DNA of 32,676 nucleotides from Thermodesulfovibrio sp. (lineage in GTDB: Bacteria; Nitrospirota; Thermodesulfovibrionia; Thermodesulfovibrionales; UBA6898): positions 85,103 through 117,778 of the forward strand of contig PNOC01000003.1 of the NCBI GenBank assembly GCA_013824615.1. The letters run 5' to 3'. Below the pieces are notes generated by a model that was given only the letters and a program-made list of their open reading frames with translations, did not search any database and was not told the origin of the DNA. The position numbers were made by a program, and so were the translations under genes. Below are positions 7,927 through 14,812 of this stretch, one piece after another; the stretch's first letter is position 1; each line of letters begins with the position of its first letter.

Positions 7927-8523
7927 ATGAAAATCCTGTGTATTTGTCTTTTGCTTCTAAGTCTGAGCATACCGGCTATGGCAGCAGAGCCTACTGCTGA
8001 TCAGCTCTTTGATACGGGCAACGGGTATTTTAACGAAGAGCAGTATAGCAGGGCGATTGAGGCTTATTCAAAGGCGGTCGACATGGCTCCCGGCTTTGCC
8101 AATGCCCATCACAACCGGGGGCTGGCCTATTACAAAACCGGCAAATATGACCTTGCGATAGCGGATTACACTGCCGCGATAAAGAACGGCTACACAGCGG
8201 TGAGCATCTATAACAGCCGCGGACTGGCCTATCTGAAGACAGGTCAATATAACTATGCGGCTGAAGACTATACCAGGGTCATTGAACAGGCCCCCAGGAG
8301 TGCAGAGGCCTATTATAACCGCGCCATAGCCTATGCCAACAACAGCCAGTATGATGAGGCCATTGCCGACTATGACAAGGTCCTTGCACTGAAGCCGGGC
8401 GACATGAATGCCTATGCGTCGCGCGGAGTCGCCTTTGTCAGAAAAGCGATTGTTGATTTCAAGCGGGCCTGTGATATGGGCAGCAAACCCGCCTGCGAAA
8501 ACCTGAAGCAGGTGGAGAAATAA
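7927..8523 (+). CDS. Secreted TPR-repeat protein
   Basis: 198 residues, start supported by AAAGGAG 7 bases upstream. A cleavable signal peptide (MKILCICLLLLSLSIPAMA, cleaved near residue 19-21) is followed by tandem 34-residue tetratricopeptide repeats from about residue 27 (YFNEEQYSRAIEAYSKAV, YYKTGKYDLAIADYTAAI, YLKTGQYNYAAEDYTRVI, YANNSQYDEAIADYDKVL). The last repeat (GVAFVRKAIVDFKRAC) seems to lack the few residues normally between the helices (a GDYD-like segment), followed by a Sel1-like end DMGSKPACENLK. It is likely a periplasmic protein-interaction scaffold; the partner is unknown. Composite repeats lie on both sides. Confidence 0.82.
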   Translation: MKILCICLLLLSLSIPAMAAEPTADQLFDTGNGYFNEEQYSRAIEAYSKAVDMAPGFANAHHNRGLAYYKTGKYDLAIADYTAAIKNGYTAVSIYNSRGLAYLKTGQYNYAAEDYTRVIEQAPRSAEAYYNRAIAYANNSQYDEAIADYDKVLALKPGDMNAYASRGVAFVRKAIVDFKRACDMGSKPACENLKQVEK

Positions 8524-8585
8524 GACAAACCACCATCTCCCTGCGGGAGATTCTGAAGACAAACCACCCCGGCCTGCGGTCACCT
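8523..8585. repeat. Fragmentary palindromic repeats after the TPR gene
   Basis: AGACAAACCACCATCTCCCTGCGGGAG (with a CTCCCTGCGGGAG palindrome) starts at the TPR stop. It is followed by GAAGACAAACCACCCCGG with GGCC-TGC-GGTC and CACC. Only the outer half of the left arm is present, as at 6490-6515. Confidence 0.7.
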
Positions 8586-8586
8586 G

Positions 8587-8730
8587 ATGACAAACCACCC
8601 CGGCGTTCCGCCACCCCTCCTTAACCAAGGAGGGGAGTTAAATGCAGCAGTTGGTTATTCTGGATTTTGTGTCTATGGTATGAAGCTCCCCGCCTAATTT
8701 AGGAGGGGTGGCCGCAGGCCGGGGTGGTAG
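8587..8730. repeat. Composite repeat D: complete left arm, spacer and right arm
   Basis: The left arm ATGACAAACCACCCCGG, GGCG-TTC-CGCC, CCCCTCCTT-AACC-AAGGAGGGG, GTTAA is followed by a spacer (TGCAGCAGTTGG, TTCTGGATTTTGTGTC, GGTATGAAG). The right arm is CTCCCCGCCTAATTTAGG, AGGGGTGGCCGCAGGCCGG. Spacer and arm order match copy C. It lies between convergent genes, just before the terminator at 8755. Confidence 0.85.
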
Positions 8731-8754
8731 AGATTGAATGTTTGAGGAACCACT

Positions 8755-8791
8755 AATAAATAAGGCCGGCATGAAGCCGGCCTTATTTATT
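8755..8791. terminator. Bidirectional intrinsic terminator between convergent units
   Basis: Perfect 16-bp stem AATAAATAAGGCCGGC / GCCGGCCTTATTTATT with an ATGAA loop; the A/T outer part gives a U-rich end on either strand. It lies downstream of the TPR gene (+) and of the cytochrome operon (-). Confidence 0.9.
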
Positions 8792-8810
8792 GCTCTTTAT
8801 AAGATATCAG

Positions 8811-9602
8811 CTATTTATGGCAGTTCTGGCATTCGGTCGAAGCGAAGGCTGCCTCTCCGTTATGACACTTTCCGCAGAATTTGCCCTGATACAGGTCGTC
8901 CATCTTCATGCCTGAACTGCCCTTCTTGTACTTGAAGATCGTCGTGTGGCAGTTGACGCATTCGAATATCCCGGTATGGACCTGGTGGCTGAATACTGCC
9001 GGAGACATATCTTTGGAAGGATAGGAAAAGTCCTTTCCAAGAGCTGACATGTTATGGCATTTTGCGCAATCCTTCGAGGCGAAGGCAGCCTTGCCGTTAT
9101 GACATTTCCCGCAGTTGTTGCCCTTGTACATCTCTTCCATGGTGATCCTGTTGCCGCCCTTTTTCATCTGGAAGACAGCCGGGTGGCATTCTCCGCAGCC
9201 GGATCTCTTTGCATGTTTTTGATGTGAGAAGTTTACCGGCATGCCGGAACTGTTGAGCGTAATGGTAGTCATATTGTGACAATTGTTGCAGGTCTCCCGG
9301 TTGAGGGACATCTCTTTGTGCGGTTTCATAAGGTGGCACTGATTGCAATGCACCCCGAACCCCCTATGTTTTGTATGCGAGAATCTACCGCTCTCTTCGG
9401 CTGCAAATTTTTCATAGGCATGGCATTTGAAACAGGGCAGCCCGGAGTCCTTGAATGAAGTAATTATCGGAGCTTCCTTGCCTTCTGTTGCAGGTTTATG
9501 TTCTGTCTTCCACTTGCAGGAGGCCAATGATGCTATTAAAGACACGGCCAGGACCATTTTCAGGGCCCCTTTCATGACTCGTACTGCTGTCATCCGTCCC
9601 AT
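8811..9602 (-). CDS. Nonaheme c-type cytochrome lipoprotein (cytochrome c7-like repeats)
   Basis: 263 residues with nine CXXCH sites in order CFKCH, CNQCH, CNNCH, CGECH, CGKCH, CAKCH, CVNCH, CGKCH, CQNCH. A lipobox LASC with Cys29 predicts membrane anchoring. The second and third thirds are a clear internal duplication: FSHQ-H..CxxCH, a KKG turn, then CGKCHNG-AAFAS and CxxCH. This matches the triheme c7-type domain, so the protein reads as three c7-like modules. Many extra His residues can act as distal ligands. It is the last gene of an operon with a cytochrome b and a heptaheme cytochrome. A role in carrying electrons from the inner membrane across the periplasm is inferred; acceptor unknown. 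The start could instead be Met4 or Met10. Confidence 0.88.
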   Translation of the reverse strand: MGRMTAVRVMKGALKMVLAVSLIASLASCKWKTEHKPATEGKEAPIITSFKDSGLPCFKCHAYEKFAAEESGRFSHTKHRGFGVHCNQCHLMKPHKEMSLNRETCNNCHNMTTITLNSSGMPVNFSHQKHAKRSGCGECHPAVFQMKKGGNRITMEEMYKGNNCGKCHNGKAAFASKDCAKCHNMSALGKDFSYPSKDMSPAVFSHQVHTGIFECVNCHTTIFKYKKGSSGMKMDDLYQGKFCGKCHNGEAAFASTECQNCHK

Positions 9603-9610
9603 GCTGCCCC

Positions 9611-10378
9611 CTAGTCCTTTTTGCCTTTATCAGCTTTAGCCCGGGCTTCCTCAGAGAAGCGAAGCTCATATTCGAGCGGATGATGGTGCTTCAGGGTCTC
9701 GGTTGATATCTTGCCGGTGATCCAGGTCCAGCTCATCGGGAAGACTTCGGGCTTCAGGTGCTCATTATAAAAATGCCAGAAAAGTATAAAGACGATTGCC
9801 AGCAGGGCTTCGTCGCTGTGCATGATCGAGAGGACCTCCCATATCCAGCCGGCCGTGAACTGAGGGACAAAGTTCGAGAAGAATATCGGGAACGCCAGGG
9901 CAAAGCCCGATGTCCCGATGATAAACATACCCCAGAAGACCGCCCAGTAGTCAAACTTCTGCGCATAGGAGAATTTGCCGAACCGTGCTTTTTCTTTTGA
10001 AAGACCGAAGTAGTACATGAAATTCTTGATCACATCAAGCACGTCTTTCGGGATCGGGATGATGGTTGTTCTGGAGTCCCACGTGATCTTGCCGATTATG
10101 AAGAGGTAGGCCAGATAGGCGACATGCGTGGCAAAATCAACCAGCATGGTGAGTCCCGCGATCCTGTGTATGAGACCGGCTGTTTCAGCCCCGCCCCAAA
10201 CCCGTATCCACCAGCTTGCCGCGCCCTGCGGTTCATGGGCGTACTTCAGGCCCCATCCGGTGAAGCTCAGCAGCAGGAACGTCGTGAACATCACGACATG
10301 CTGGATACGGAATATGATGTCAAATCTCTCTATTTCCTTTGGTATGTCCTGTGAAGATACTGTAGTGGTCTTGGTCAT
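9611..10378 (-). CDS. Membrane di-heme cytochrome b (formate dehydrogenase gamma / NarI-like fold)
   Basis: 255 residues with about four to five membrane segments (VVMFTTFLLLSFTGWGL, GLTMLVDFATHVAYLAYLFI, YWAVFWGMFIIGTSGFALAF, ALLAIVFILFWHFYNEH). Candidate heme-ligand His residues are in IQHVVMF, LIHRIAG, ATHVAYL, IMHSDEALL and FWHFYNEH, the usual arrangement of b561/FdnI-type quinone-reactive subunits. The start codon overlaps the stop of the upstream heptaheme gene by one base (TAATG), and the nonaheme gene follows after 8 bases. It most likely oxidises menaquinol and hands electrons to the two c-type cytochromes, or works in reverse. No dehydrogenase catalytic subunit is adjacent, so it is probably not part of a formate dehydrogenase or hydrogenase. 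Confidence 0.82.
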   Translation of the reverse strand: MTKTTTVSSQDIPKEIERFDIIFRIQHVVMFTTFLLLSFTGWGLKYAHEPQGAASWWIRVWGGAETAGLIHRIAGLTMLVDFATHVAYLAYLFIIGKITWDSRTTIIPIPKDVLDVIKNFMYYFGLSKEKARFGKFSYAQKFDYWAVFWGMFIIGTSGFALAFPIFFSNFVPQFTAGWIWEVLSIMHSDEALLAIVFILFWHFYNEHLKPEVFPMSWTWITGKISTETLKHHHPLEYELRFSEEARAKADKGKKD

Positions 10379-11313
10379 TATTCGTCCCTCCCTTTCCTGA
10401 ATATGGCGTCCCTGATATCGGAAAAGGCCTCAAGCAGGACATGTATTACGATGAATGCAAAGGTGCTGAGCAGCAGGGCGATCAGAGCCTTTTCTGTATA
10501 GTGAGGGATCGGCCCCGGCTTCTGATGTGATATGGCAGGGACAAACTTCTCGTTGGCCCCTTTATGGCATTTCCCGCAGGTGGCTATTTTGTTTTTGCCG
10601 AAGACCGGCGAGCTGGAGTCTGTTTTGGTCAGGATGTCATGTGCGTTGTGGCAGCTTGCGCAGACCGGGACCTTGGTATGTCCCAGGTGCAGTTTGCGTC
10701 CGTGGAAGCTTTCGTTGAAGCTGTCCATAACGTTTTCCTGGAGATGATATTTTTCTATGAGTTTTTTATCTCCATGGCATTTCCCGCAGGTTTCAACCTG
10801 GTGCTTACGGCCCATTTTTGCATTCGGGTCGGTTGCCTTGACTATATAATGGGGTGACCCATGGCAGTCAATGCAGAAGGCCCCGTCCGTCTGGTTCTTG
10901 TCGAAGATGTTTTTGCCGTGAACACTTCCCACGACTTTGTTGTACGTGGCTTCATGACATTTTGTGCAGGCAGCCGCTGCGACCGGGTCAACGGCATGCT
11001 TGGCTGCCAGCTTCTGGGCCAGAGCTGCTATCGGAGCGGGGACTGCCCCCCCGGGCGTGGTATGGGGGTTGTCCGAGAATTTCATGTGACAGTCAACGCA
11101 GGACAGGGCACTGTGGACAGAGGCCTGAAAGCGGTCAGTATCGATGTTCAGGTCAATCAACGAACCGCCTGCAGTTTTTATTTTCCCTTTCATGGAGCTG
11201 TGGCAGGTAAGACAACTGGCTGCCTCCTGGGCTGAAGCGAGAGAGGGAAGCAGCAGCGCCAGGAACAACAAAGGTGCGGCAATAGACAAAAGCCGTTTGT
11301 TCAGGATGGACAT
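10378..11313 (-). CDS. Membrane-anchored heptaheme c-type cytochrome
   Basis: 311 residues from ATG at 11313, preceded by GAGGTG; a GTG two codons upstream lies in that site. A signal peptide ends near ASA-QE (residue 28). Seven CXXCH sites follow: CLTCH, CVDCH, CTKCH, CIDCH, CGKCH, CASCH, CGKCH. A C-terminal membrane segment (ALIALLLSTFAFIVIHVLL) and a short basic cytoplasmic tail anchor it. The layout resembles NapC/NrfH-associated and Geobacter-type menaquinol-linked multiheme cytochromes, but no NapC family fold is obvious. First gene of the three-gene operon; probable direct partner of the cytochrome b. A predicted promoter is at 11395-11423. Confidence 0.85.
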   Translation of the reverse strand: MSILNKRLLSIAAPLLFLALLLPSLASAQEAASCLTCHSSMKGKIKTAGGSLIDLNIDTDRFQASVHSALSCVDCHMKFSDNPHTTPGGAVPAPIAALAQKLAAKHAVDPVAAAACTKCHEATYNKVVGSVHGKNIFDKNQTDGAFCIDCHGSPHYIVKATDPNAKMGRKHQVETCGKCHGDKKLIEKYHLQENVMDSFNESFHGRKLHLGHTKVPVCASCHNAHDILTKTDSSSPVFGKNKIATCGKCHKGANEKFVPAISHQKPGPIPHYTEKALIALLLSTFAFIVIHVLLEAFSDIRDAIFRKGRDE

Positions 11314-11394
11314 GGGCACCTCAATGTTAGGATTGCTTGTAGTGACTATTACTTACGAATAGCCTTAAAGCTAAAGTTTAAATTAACAGGATAT

Positions 11395-11423
11395 ATAATA
11401 CTAAATCAGCCTCTTTATTCCAA
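11395..11423 (-). promoter_or_regulatory. Predicted sigma-70-type promoter of the cytochrome operon
   Basis: On the minus strand TTGGAA (11418-11423), 17-bp spacer, TATTAT (11395-11400), in a strongly AT-rich stretch. The start point would be near 11388, giving a 5' leader of about 75 bases. The remainder of the 11314-11586 gap is AT-rich sequence plus the repeat at 11497. Confidence 0.5.
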
Positions 11424-11496
11424 TTAAAATAATTAATAGCTGGATAAAAATATTTAAAGTTTAGTTTGGTTGGTATCCGGGCATAAAGTACAAAGT

Positions 11497-11526
11497 TGTC
11501 ATCCTCCGGCTTGACCGGGGGATCCA
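11497..11526. repeat. Short dispersed palindrome, family 2 (copy 1)
   Basis: TGTCATCCTC-C-GGCTTGACC-G-GGGGATCCA; a second copy is at 14686-14715 in opposite orientation with 28/30 matches. A 9-bp stem around loop CTTGA is possible. It is followed by GGTTCGACGGGCTCACC, another short sequence with dispersed-repeat character. Confidence 0.7.
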
Positions 11527-11586
11527 TGGTTCGACGGGCTCACCATGACAAACATTTTTACATCTCAGCCTATACGCAGACTCTTT

Positions 11587-12399
11587 TTAAGGTTCCCGGT
11601 AGCCCACGACGATGATGCCGTGTTTATCGGCTTCCCTGATAAACGCGTCCCGGTTGAGCAGGATGCTCTTCTCGGCCTCAATCGCGAGTACCTTTGCCTT
11701 TACCCCGGCCATAGACCGCAGCGTTTCCGTCCCGACGACCGGGACATCAAAGCGCATATCCTGCTGGGGCTTGCTGATTTTGATGACCACCGCCCCCTCC
11801 ACCGCAAGACTCCCGCCGCGCTTTACCGCCTCATCCGTTCCTTCTATCGCTTCTATCGCCATGACCGCCTGGTTCTTGACAACGACGGTCTGTCCGATGT
11901 CCAGCCGCCCCATCTCTTTTGCTATTCTCCAGCCGAAGGCTATGTCCCGGTAGTTGTCTTCAGAAGGTTTTTTCCTGGTCAGTACCCCTTCCGGGGCCAT
12001 CAGGCCGGTTGTAAAATCGGTTGTGTTCAGGAGCCGGATGCCCTCACCCTCGAGCTCCGCGGTGATGCCGAGCATTATTGAGTCATCGCTTCTGTCCTTG
12101 AGTCCGAAGAGCAGCCGGACCAGCCTCATGTCCGGGATCACTTTGCCCTTGTAAATGACCGACTTATGGACTTTCCCGGCGAAGACCGCTTCAGTAATGC
12201 CGGTTTTTTTCAGCGTATCAATCAATACCCCGAGCTTTCCTATGTTTACCCACAGAATTTCATCGACTGTAGACGCGAGGGCCGGTTCAGTGATGGATTC
12301 CAGACCAATGGCAATGACCCGGTATCCCATGGCACGGGCCTCGGCAGCAATCGAGAATGGCAGTTGCCCGCTTCCGGCGATCAGCCCGAGCTTCTTCAT
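11587..12399 (-). CDS. lpxI: UDP-2,3-diacylglucosamine diphosphatase LpxI
   Basis: 270 residues, the usual LpxI length. It begins KKLGLIAGSGQLPFSIAAEA, the LpxI N-terminal signature. Conserved blocks follow: FAGKVHK, DDSIMLGI, LLNTTDF, APEGVLT, IAFGWRIAKEMGRLDIGQTVVVK, and the C-terminal metal-site region MRFDVPVVGTETL. It hydrolyses UDP-2,3-diacylglucosamine to lipid X and UMP, the fourth lipid A step, replacing the unrelated LpxH. It lies 13 bases after lpxA in a lpxD-fabZ-lpxA-lpxI run, a common arrangement in bacteria that use LpxI. Cytoplasmic or membrane-peripheral. Confidence 0.95.
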   Translation of the reverse strand: MKKLGLIAGSGQLPFSIAAEARAMGYRVIAIGLESITEPALASTVDEILWVNIGKLGVLIDTLKKTGITEAVFAGKVHKSVIYKGKVIPDMRLVRLLFGLKDRSDDSIMLGITAELEGEGIRLLNTTDFTTGLMAPEGVLTRKKPSEDNYRDIAFGWRIAKEMGRLDIGQTVVVKNQAVMAIEAIEGTDEAVKRGGSLAVEGAVVIKISKPQQDMRFDVPVVGTETLRSMAGVKAKVLAIEAEKSILLNRDAFIREADKHGIIVVGYREP

Positions 12400-12412
12400 C
12401 TCTGTTGTATCA

Positions 12413-13192
12413 TTAACGGCTTATCCCGCGCTTGTTCTTCTCCAGGAACTCAATGAGATGTTTGAGGTTGTCCGTAAGCTCCATCTCATCATGGATTTTC
12501 TTAATCGCATCTCCGACCGTATTCTTTTGTCTGAACAGAATTTTGTACGCCTTCTTCAGGTCGTTGACCTCGCTGTCGGTAAACCCGTGACGTTTCAGTC
12601 CGATCGAGTTCGGGCCGAAGAGTTTCGGCTCCACCCCGGATACGATCATGAACGGCGGGACGTCCTGGGTGATTCTGCTGAGGCCCCCGACCATGACGTA
12701 TTTGCCGACCCGCGTATACTGATGGATACCGGCAATACCCCCGATCACAACATGGTCTTCAATAACCACATGGCCGCCCAGCATAACGCTGTTTGCCATG
12801 ATAATATGGCTGCCGATCCTGCAGTCATGCGCGATATGCACATAGGCCATGATGAAGTTGCTGTTGCCCACGACGGTAGCGCCATCGCCTCCGACAGAGC
12901 CCCTGTGGATGGAGACGTACTCCCGTATTATATTTTTGTTGCCGAGGAGCAGTTTGGTGTTCTCTCCTTTATATTTCAGGTCCTGAGGAGGAAGTCCGAT
13001 GGTGGCAAAGGGATGGATGACGCAATCCTCTCCTATCATTGTGGAGCCTTCGATCACGACATGTGACAGCAGCCTGCTCCCCTTGCCGATGCTGACGCCT
13101 TTCCTGACAATGCAATACGGTCCAACTTCGACTGACGTATCGAGTTCCGCTCCTCGTTCAACGACTGCGGTGGGGTGGATTTTGGTGCTCAT
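12413..13192 (-). CDS. lpxA: UDP-N-acetylglucosamine O-acyltransferase LpxA
   Basis: 259 residues, close to the family norm. Left-handed beta-helix hexapeptides run through the first two thirds (IHPTAV, VEVGPY, VIGED-type repeats). The catalytic His is His122 in the AYVHIAHDC motif, equivalent to E. coli His125. The PFATIGLPPQDLKYKGE block is the classical LpxA signature, and the C-terminal helical part follows (HGFTDSEVNDLKKAYKILF). It transfers a 3-hydroxyacyl chain from ACP to UDP-GlcNAc, the first step of lipid A synthesis. It follows fabZ within a few bases and shares its transcript. Confidence 0.97.
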   Translation of the reverse strand: MSTKIHPTAVVERGAELDTSVEVGPYCIVRKGVSIGKGSRLLSHVVIEGSTMIGEDCVIHPFATIGLPPQDLKYKGENTKLLLGNKNIIREYVSIHRGSVGGDGATVVGNSNFIMAYVHIAHDCRIGSHIIMANSVMLGGHVVIEDHVVIGGIAGIHQYTRVGKYVMVGGLSRITQDVPPFMIVSGVEPKLFGPNSIGLKRHGFTDSEVNDLKKAYKILFRQKNTVGDAIKKIHDEMELTDNLKHLIEFLEKNKRGISR

Positions 13193-13196
13193 TACC

Positions 13197-13628
13197 TCAT
13201 ATCTCCCGGTCGGTTATCATGGCCGTAATCTCGGCCTCGGCAACGACCTTGTCATCGACCATGGCTGACCCCTGGAATTTCCAGACCGGTCCGCGCTGCT
13301 TTATTGCCCGTATCTCAAAAAAGATCTGGTCCCCGGGAATCACCGGCCTTCTGAATTTCGCGTGTTCGATGCTCATGAAATACATTGACTTGCCTTCAAT
13401 CCCCGAGCGGTAGGCCAGTATGCCGGCAATCTGGGCCATCGCCTCGATGATCAAAACGCCGGGCATGATCGGCTGCCCCGGAAAGTGACCGGGGAAGAAG
13501 GGTTCGTTAATCGTGACATTCTTGAAGCCCTTTATATAGGAGCGGGGCTCGAGTTCCGTCACCCGGTCGACCAGCAGAAAAGGGTAGCGGTGCGGCAGGG
13601 TGTTCATAATCTCATTGATCGGTATCAT
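13197..13628 (-). CDS. fabZ: 3-hydroxyacyl-ACP dehydratase FabZ
   Basis: 143 residues. The hot-dog fold dehydratase signature is complete: [13 protein letters not shown] with catalytic His13, [23 protein letters not shown] with catalytic Glu62. AAGGAGG sits before the ATG, inside the 3' end of lpxD, and the two genes overlap by 17 bases. FabZ removes water from 3-hydroxyacyl-ACP in fatty acid elongation and competes with LpxA/LpxD for the same substrate pool, which explains its place in this operon. Confidence 0.97.
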   Translation of the reverse strand: MIPINEIMNTLPHRYPFLLVDRVTELEPRSYIKGFKNVTINEPFFPGHFPGQPIMPGVLIIEAMAQIAGILAYRSGIEGKSMYFMSIEHAKFRRPVIPGDQIFFEIRAIKQRGPVWKFQGSAMVDDKVVAEAEITAMITDREI

Positions 13629-14649
13629 TTTCTTTTTCCTCCTTCTCGAGGTGGTTTATTCTTGCTTCCAGTTCTCTGATTTTTTTATTCATATCCGGCA
13701 GCCTGAGGAAGAAAGCCTGCGCCTTCATGAACTCCCGGTGCGGCGCTATCGGAGTGCCGAGGTAAAAGCCCTTGGTTGTCCTGCCACCCATAACTCCGGC
13801 TTTTCCGCCGATGACGGTGCCTGATTCGATGACCGAATGGTCGGCAACGCCGACCTGCCCGGCGAGAGTAACGTGGCTGCCGAGCCGGCAGCTGCCGCTG
13901 ATCCCGACCTGGGCGACCAGGAGCGAGTATTCGCCGATGGTGACATTATGGGCTATCTGAACAAGGTTGTCTATTTTTGTGCCTCTGCCGATGAGTGTAT
14001 CTCCGAGCGTTCCACGGTCTATCGACACATTCGAGCCTATTTCGACGTCGTCTTCAATGACAACCCTTCCGACCTGGGGGATCTTGTGATGCACTCCCTC
14101 GTCAAAGACATAGCCGAAACCGTCAGAGCCTATCACGGTCCCGGCATGGACTATGACCCGGTCCCCCAGCACGCACTTTTCCCTGATGGTGACATTTGCA
14201 TGCACAACGCAATTGTTGCCGACCTTCACCTCCGGTCCGATGAAGGCGCCGGGGAAGATGACCGTATTATCCCCGATGACAGCCCCATCGGCTACGGAAA
14301 CGAACGGGTGGATGGTGACGTTTTCTCCGAGGCGTGCTGTATCGGAAATCGAAGCAGGTCCGGGCAGCGGTTTCTGCACCGGCTGCGGGTGAAAGCAGGA
14401 GATGGCTGCCGCAAAGGCGCGGTATGGACTTGCAACCCTGACCTGCGGCATTTCCAGCCCCTCGATTGCACTTCCGACAATGGCCGCAGAGGCCCTGCTC
14501 GTCCGAAGGTCTTTCAGCAGCTTCTGCGACGCGAGGAAGGTAATATCCCCTTCCCGGGCTTCCTGTATGCCGGATACCCCGGAAATTTCTATATCCGGGT
14601 CTCCGAGGACCTGACCGTTTACCATTTCCGCAAAATCTTTCAGTTTCAT
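13612..14649 (-). CDS. lpxD: UDP-3-O-(3-hydroxyacyl)glucosamine N-acyltransferase LpxD
   Basis: 345 residues, normal length. The N-terminal uridine-binding domain contains [18 protein letters not shown] long left-handed beta-helix of hexapeptides runs from about residue 100. The GSDGFGYVF block and LVQIAHNV with the catalytic His are LpxD hallmarks. The C-terminal helix is charged ([19 protein letters not shown]). It catalyses the third lipid A step. A terminator-like hairpin and a dispersed repeat separate it from skp, so lpxD may be read from its own promoter as well as by read-through. Confidence 0.96.
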   Translation of the reverse strand: MKLKDFAEMVNGQVLGDPDIEISGVSGIQEAREGDITFLASQKLLKDLRTSRASAAIVGSAIEGLEMPQVRVASPYRAFAAAISCFHPQPVQKPLPGPASISDTARLGENVTIHPFVSVADGAVIGDNTVIFPGAFIGPEVKVGNNCVVHANVTIREKCVLGDRVIVHAGTVIGSDGFGYVFDEGVHHKIPQVGRVVIEDDVEIGSNVSIDRGTLGDTLIGRGTKIDNLVQIAHNVTIGEYSLLVAQVGISGSCRLGSHVTLAGQVGVADHSVIESGTVIGGKAGVMGGRTTKGFYLGTPIAPHREFMKAQAFFLRLPDMNKKIRELEARINHLEKEEKENDTDQ

Positions 14650-14685
14650 ATTGGTATTCCCATATCCATTCTTTTCAATCTGCCG

Positions 14686-14715
14686 TGGATCCCCGGGTCA
14701 AGCCCGAGGATGACA
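14686..14715. repeat. Short dispersed palindrome, family 2 (copy 2)
   Basis: TGGATCCCCGGGTCAAGCCC then GAGGATGACA, the reverse complement of the copy at 11497-11526 with two differences. The two differing bases pair with each other in the predicted 9-bp stem, so pairing is preserved. Confidence 0.75.
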
Positions 14716-14756
14716 ACTTCTTACTTTATGGACAGTCTTCTCTTTCAGTTAAGTAA

Positions 14757-14785
14757 AGAAAGCCTCCTGTGCAAGGAGGCTTTCT
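14757..14785 (-). terminator. Intrinsic terminator after bamA-skp
   Basis: 12-bp perfect stem AGAAAGCCTCCT / AGGAGGCTTTCT with a GTGCA loop. On the minus strand it lies about 30 bases beyond the skp stop and is followed by TTTACTTAACTG, a weak U-tract. It likely ends or attenuates the bamA-skp message before lpxD. Confidence 0.7.
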
Positions 14786-14812
14786 GATGTCCGGTTATCT
14801 GCCAGGGAAAAA

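Noticed and set aside
8068-8628. - strand open frame of 186 codons opposite the TPR gene and repeat
   Set aside because: It begins inside repeat sequence and runs antisense to a well-supported TPR protein.
5841-8730. Possible CRISPR array from repeated GC-rich units
   Set aside because: Units are irregularly spaced, in both orientations, separated by genes, and the sequence between arms is itself conserved. There are no regular unique spacers and no cas genes.
5841-8750. Insertion sequence or integrative element carrying the accessory genes
   Set aside because: No transposase, integrase or tRNA was found, and no matching direct repeats were recognised at the borders; only the palindromic repeat family is supported.
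12155-13066. + strand open frame of 303 codons opposite lpxI/lpxA
   Set aside because: It overlaps two convincing lipid A genes on the other strand and has no motif; the His/Asp/Met-rich pattern is an artefact of the hexapeptide repeats.
13837-14787. + strand open frame of 316 codons opposite lpxD
   Set aside because: Antisense shadow of the LpxD beta-helix; LpxD shows the catalytic and uridine-binding motifs.
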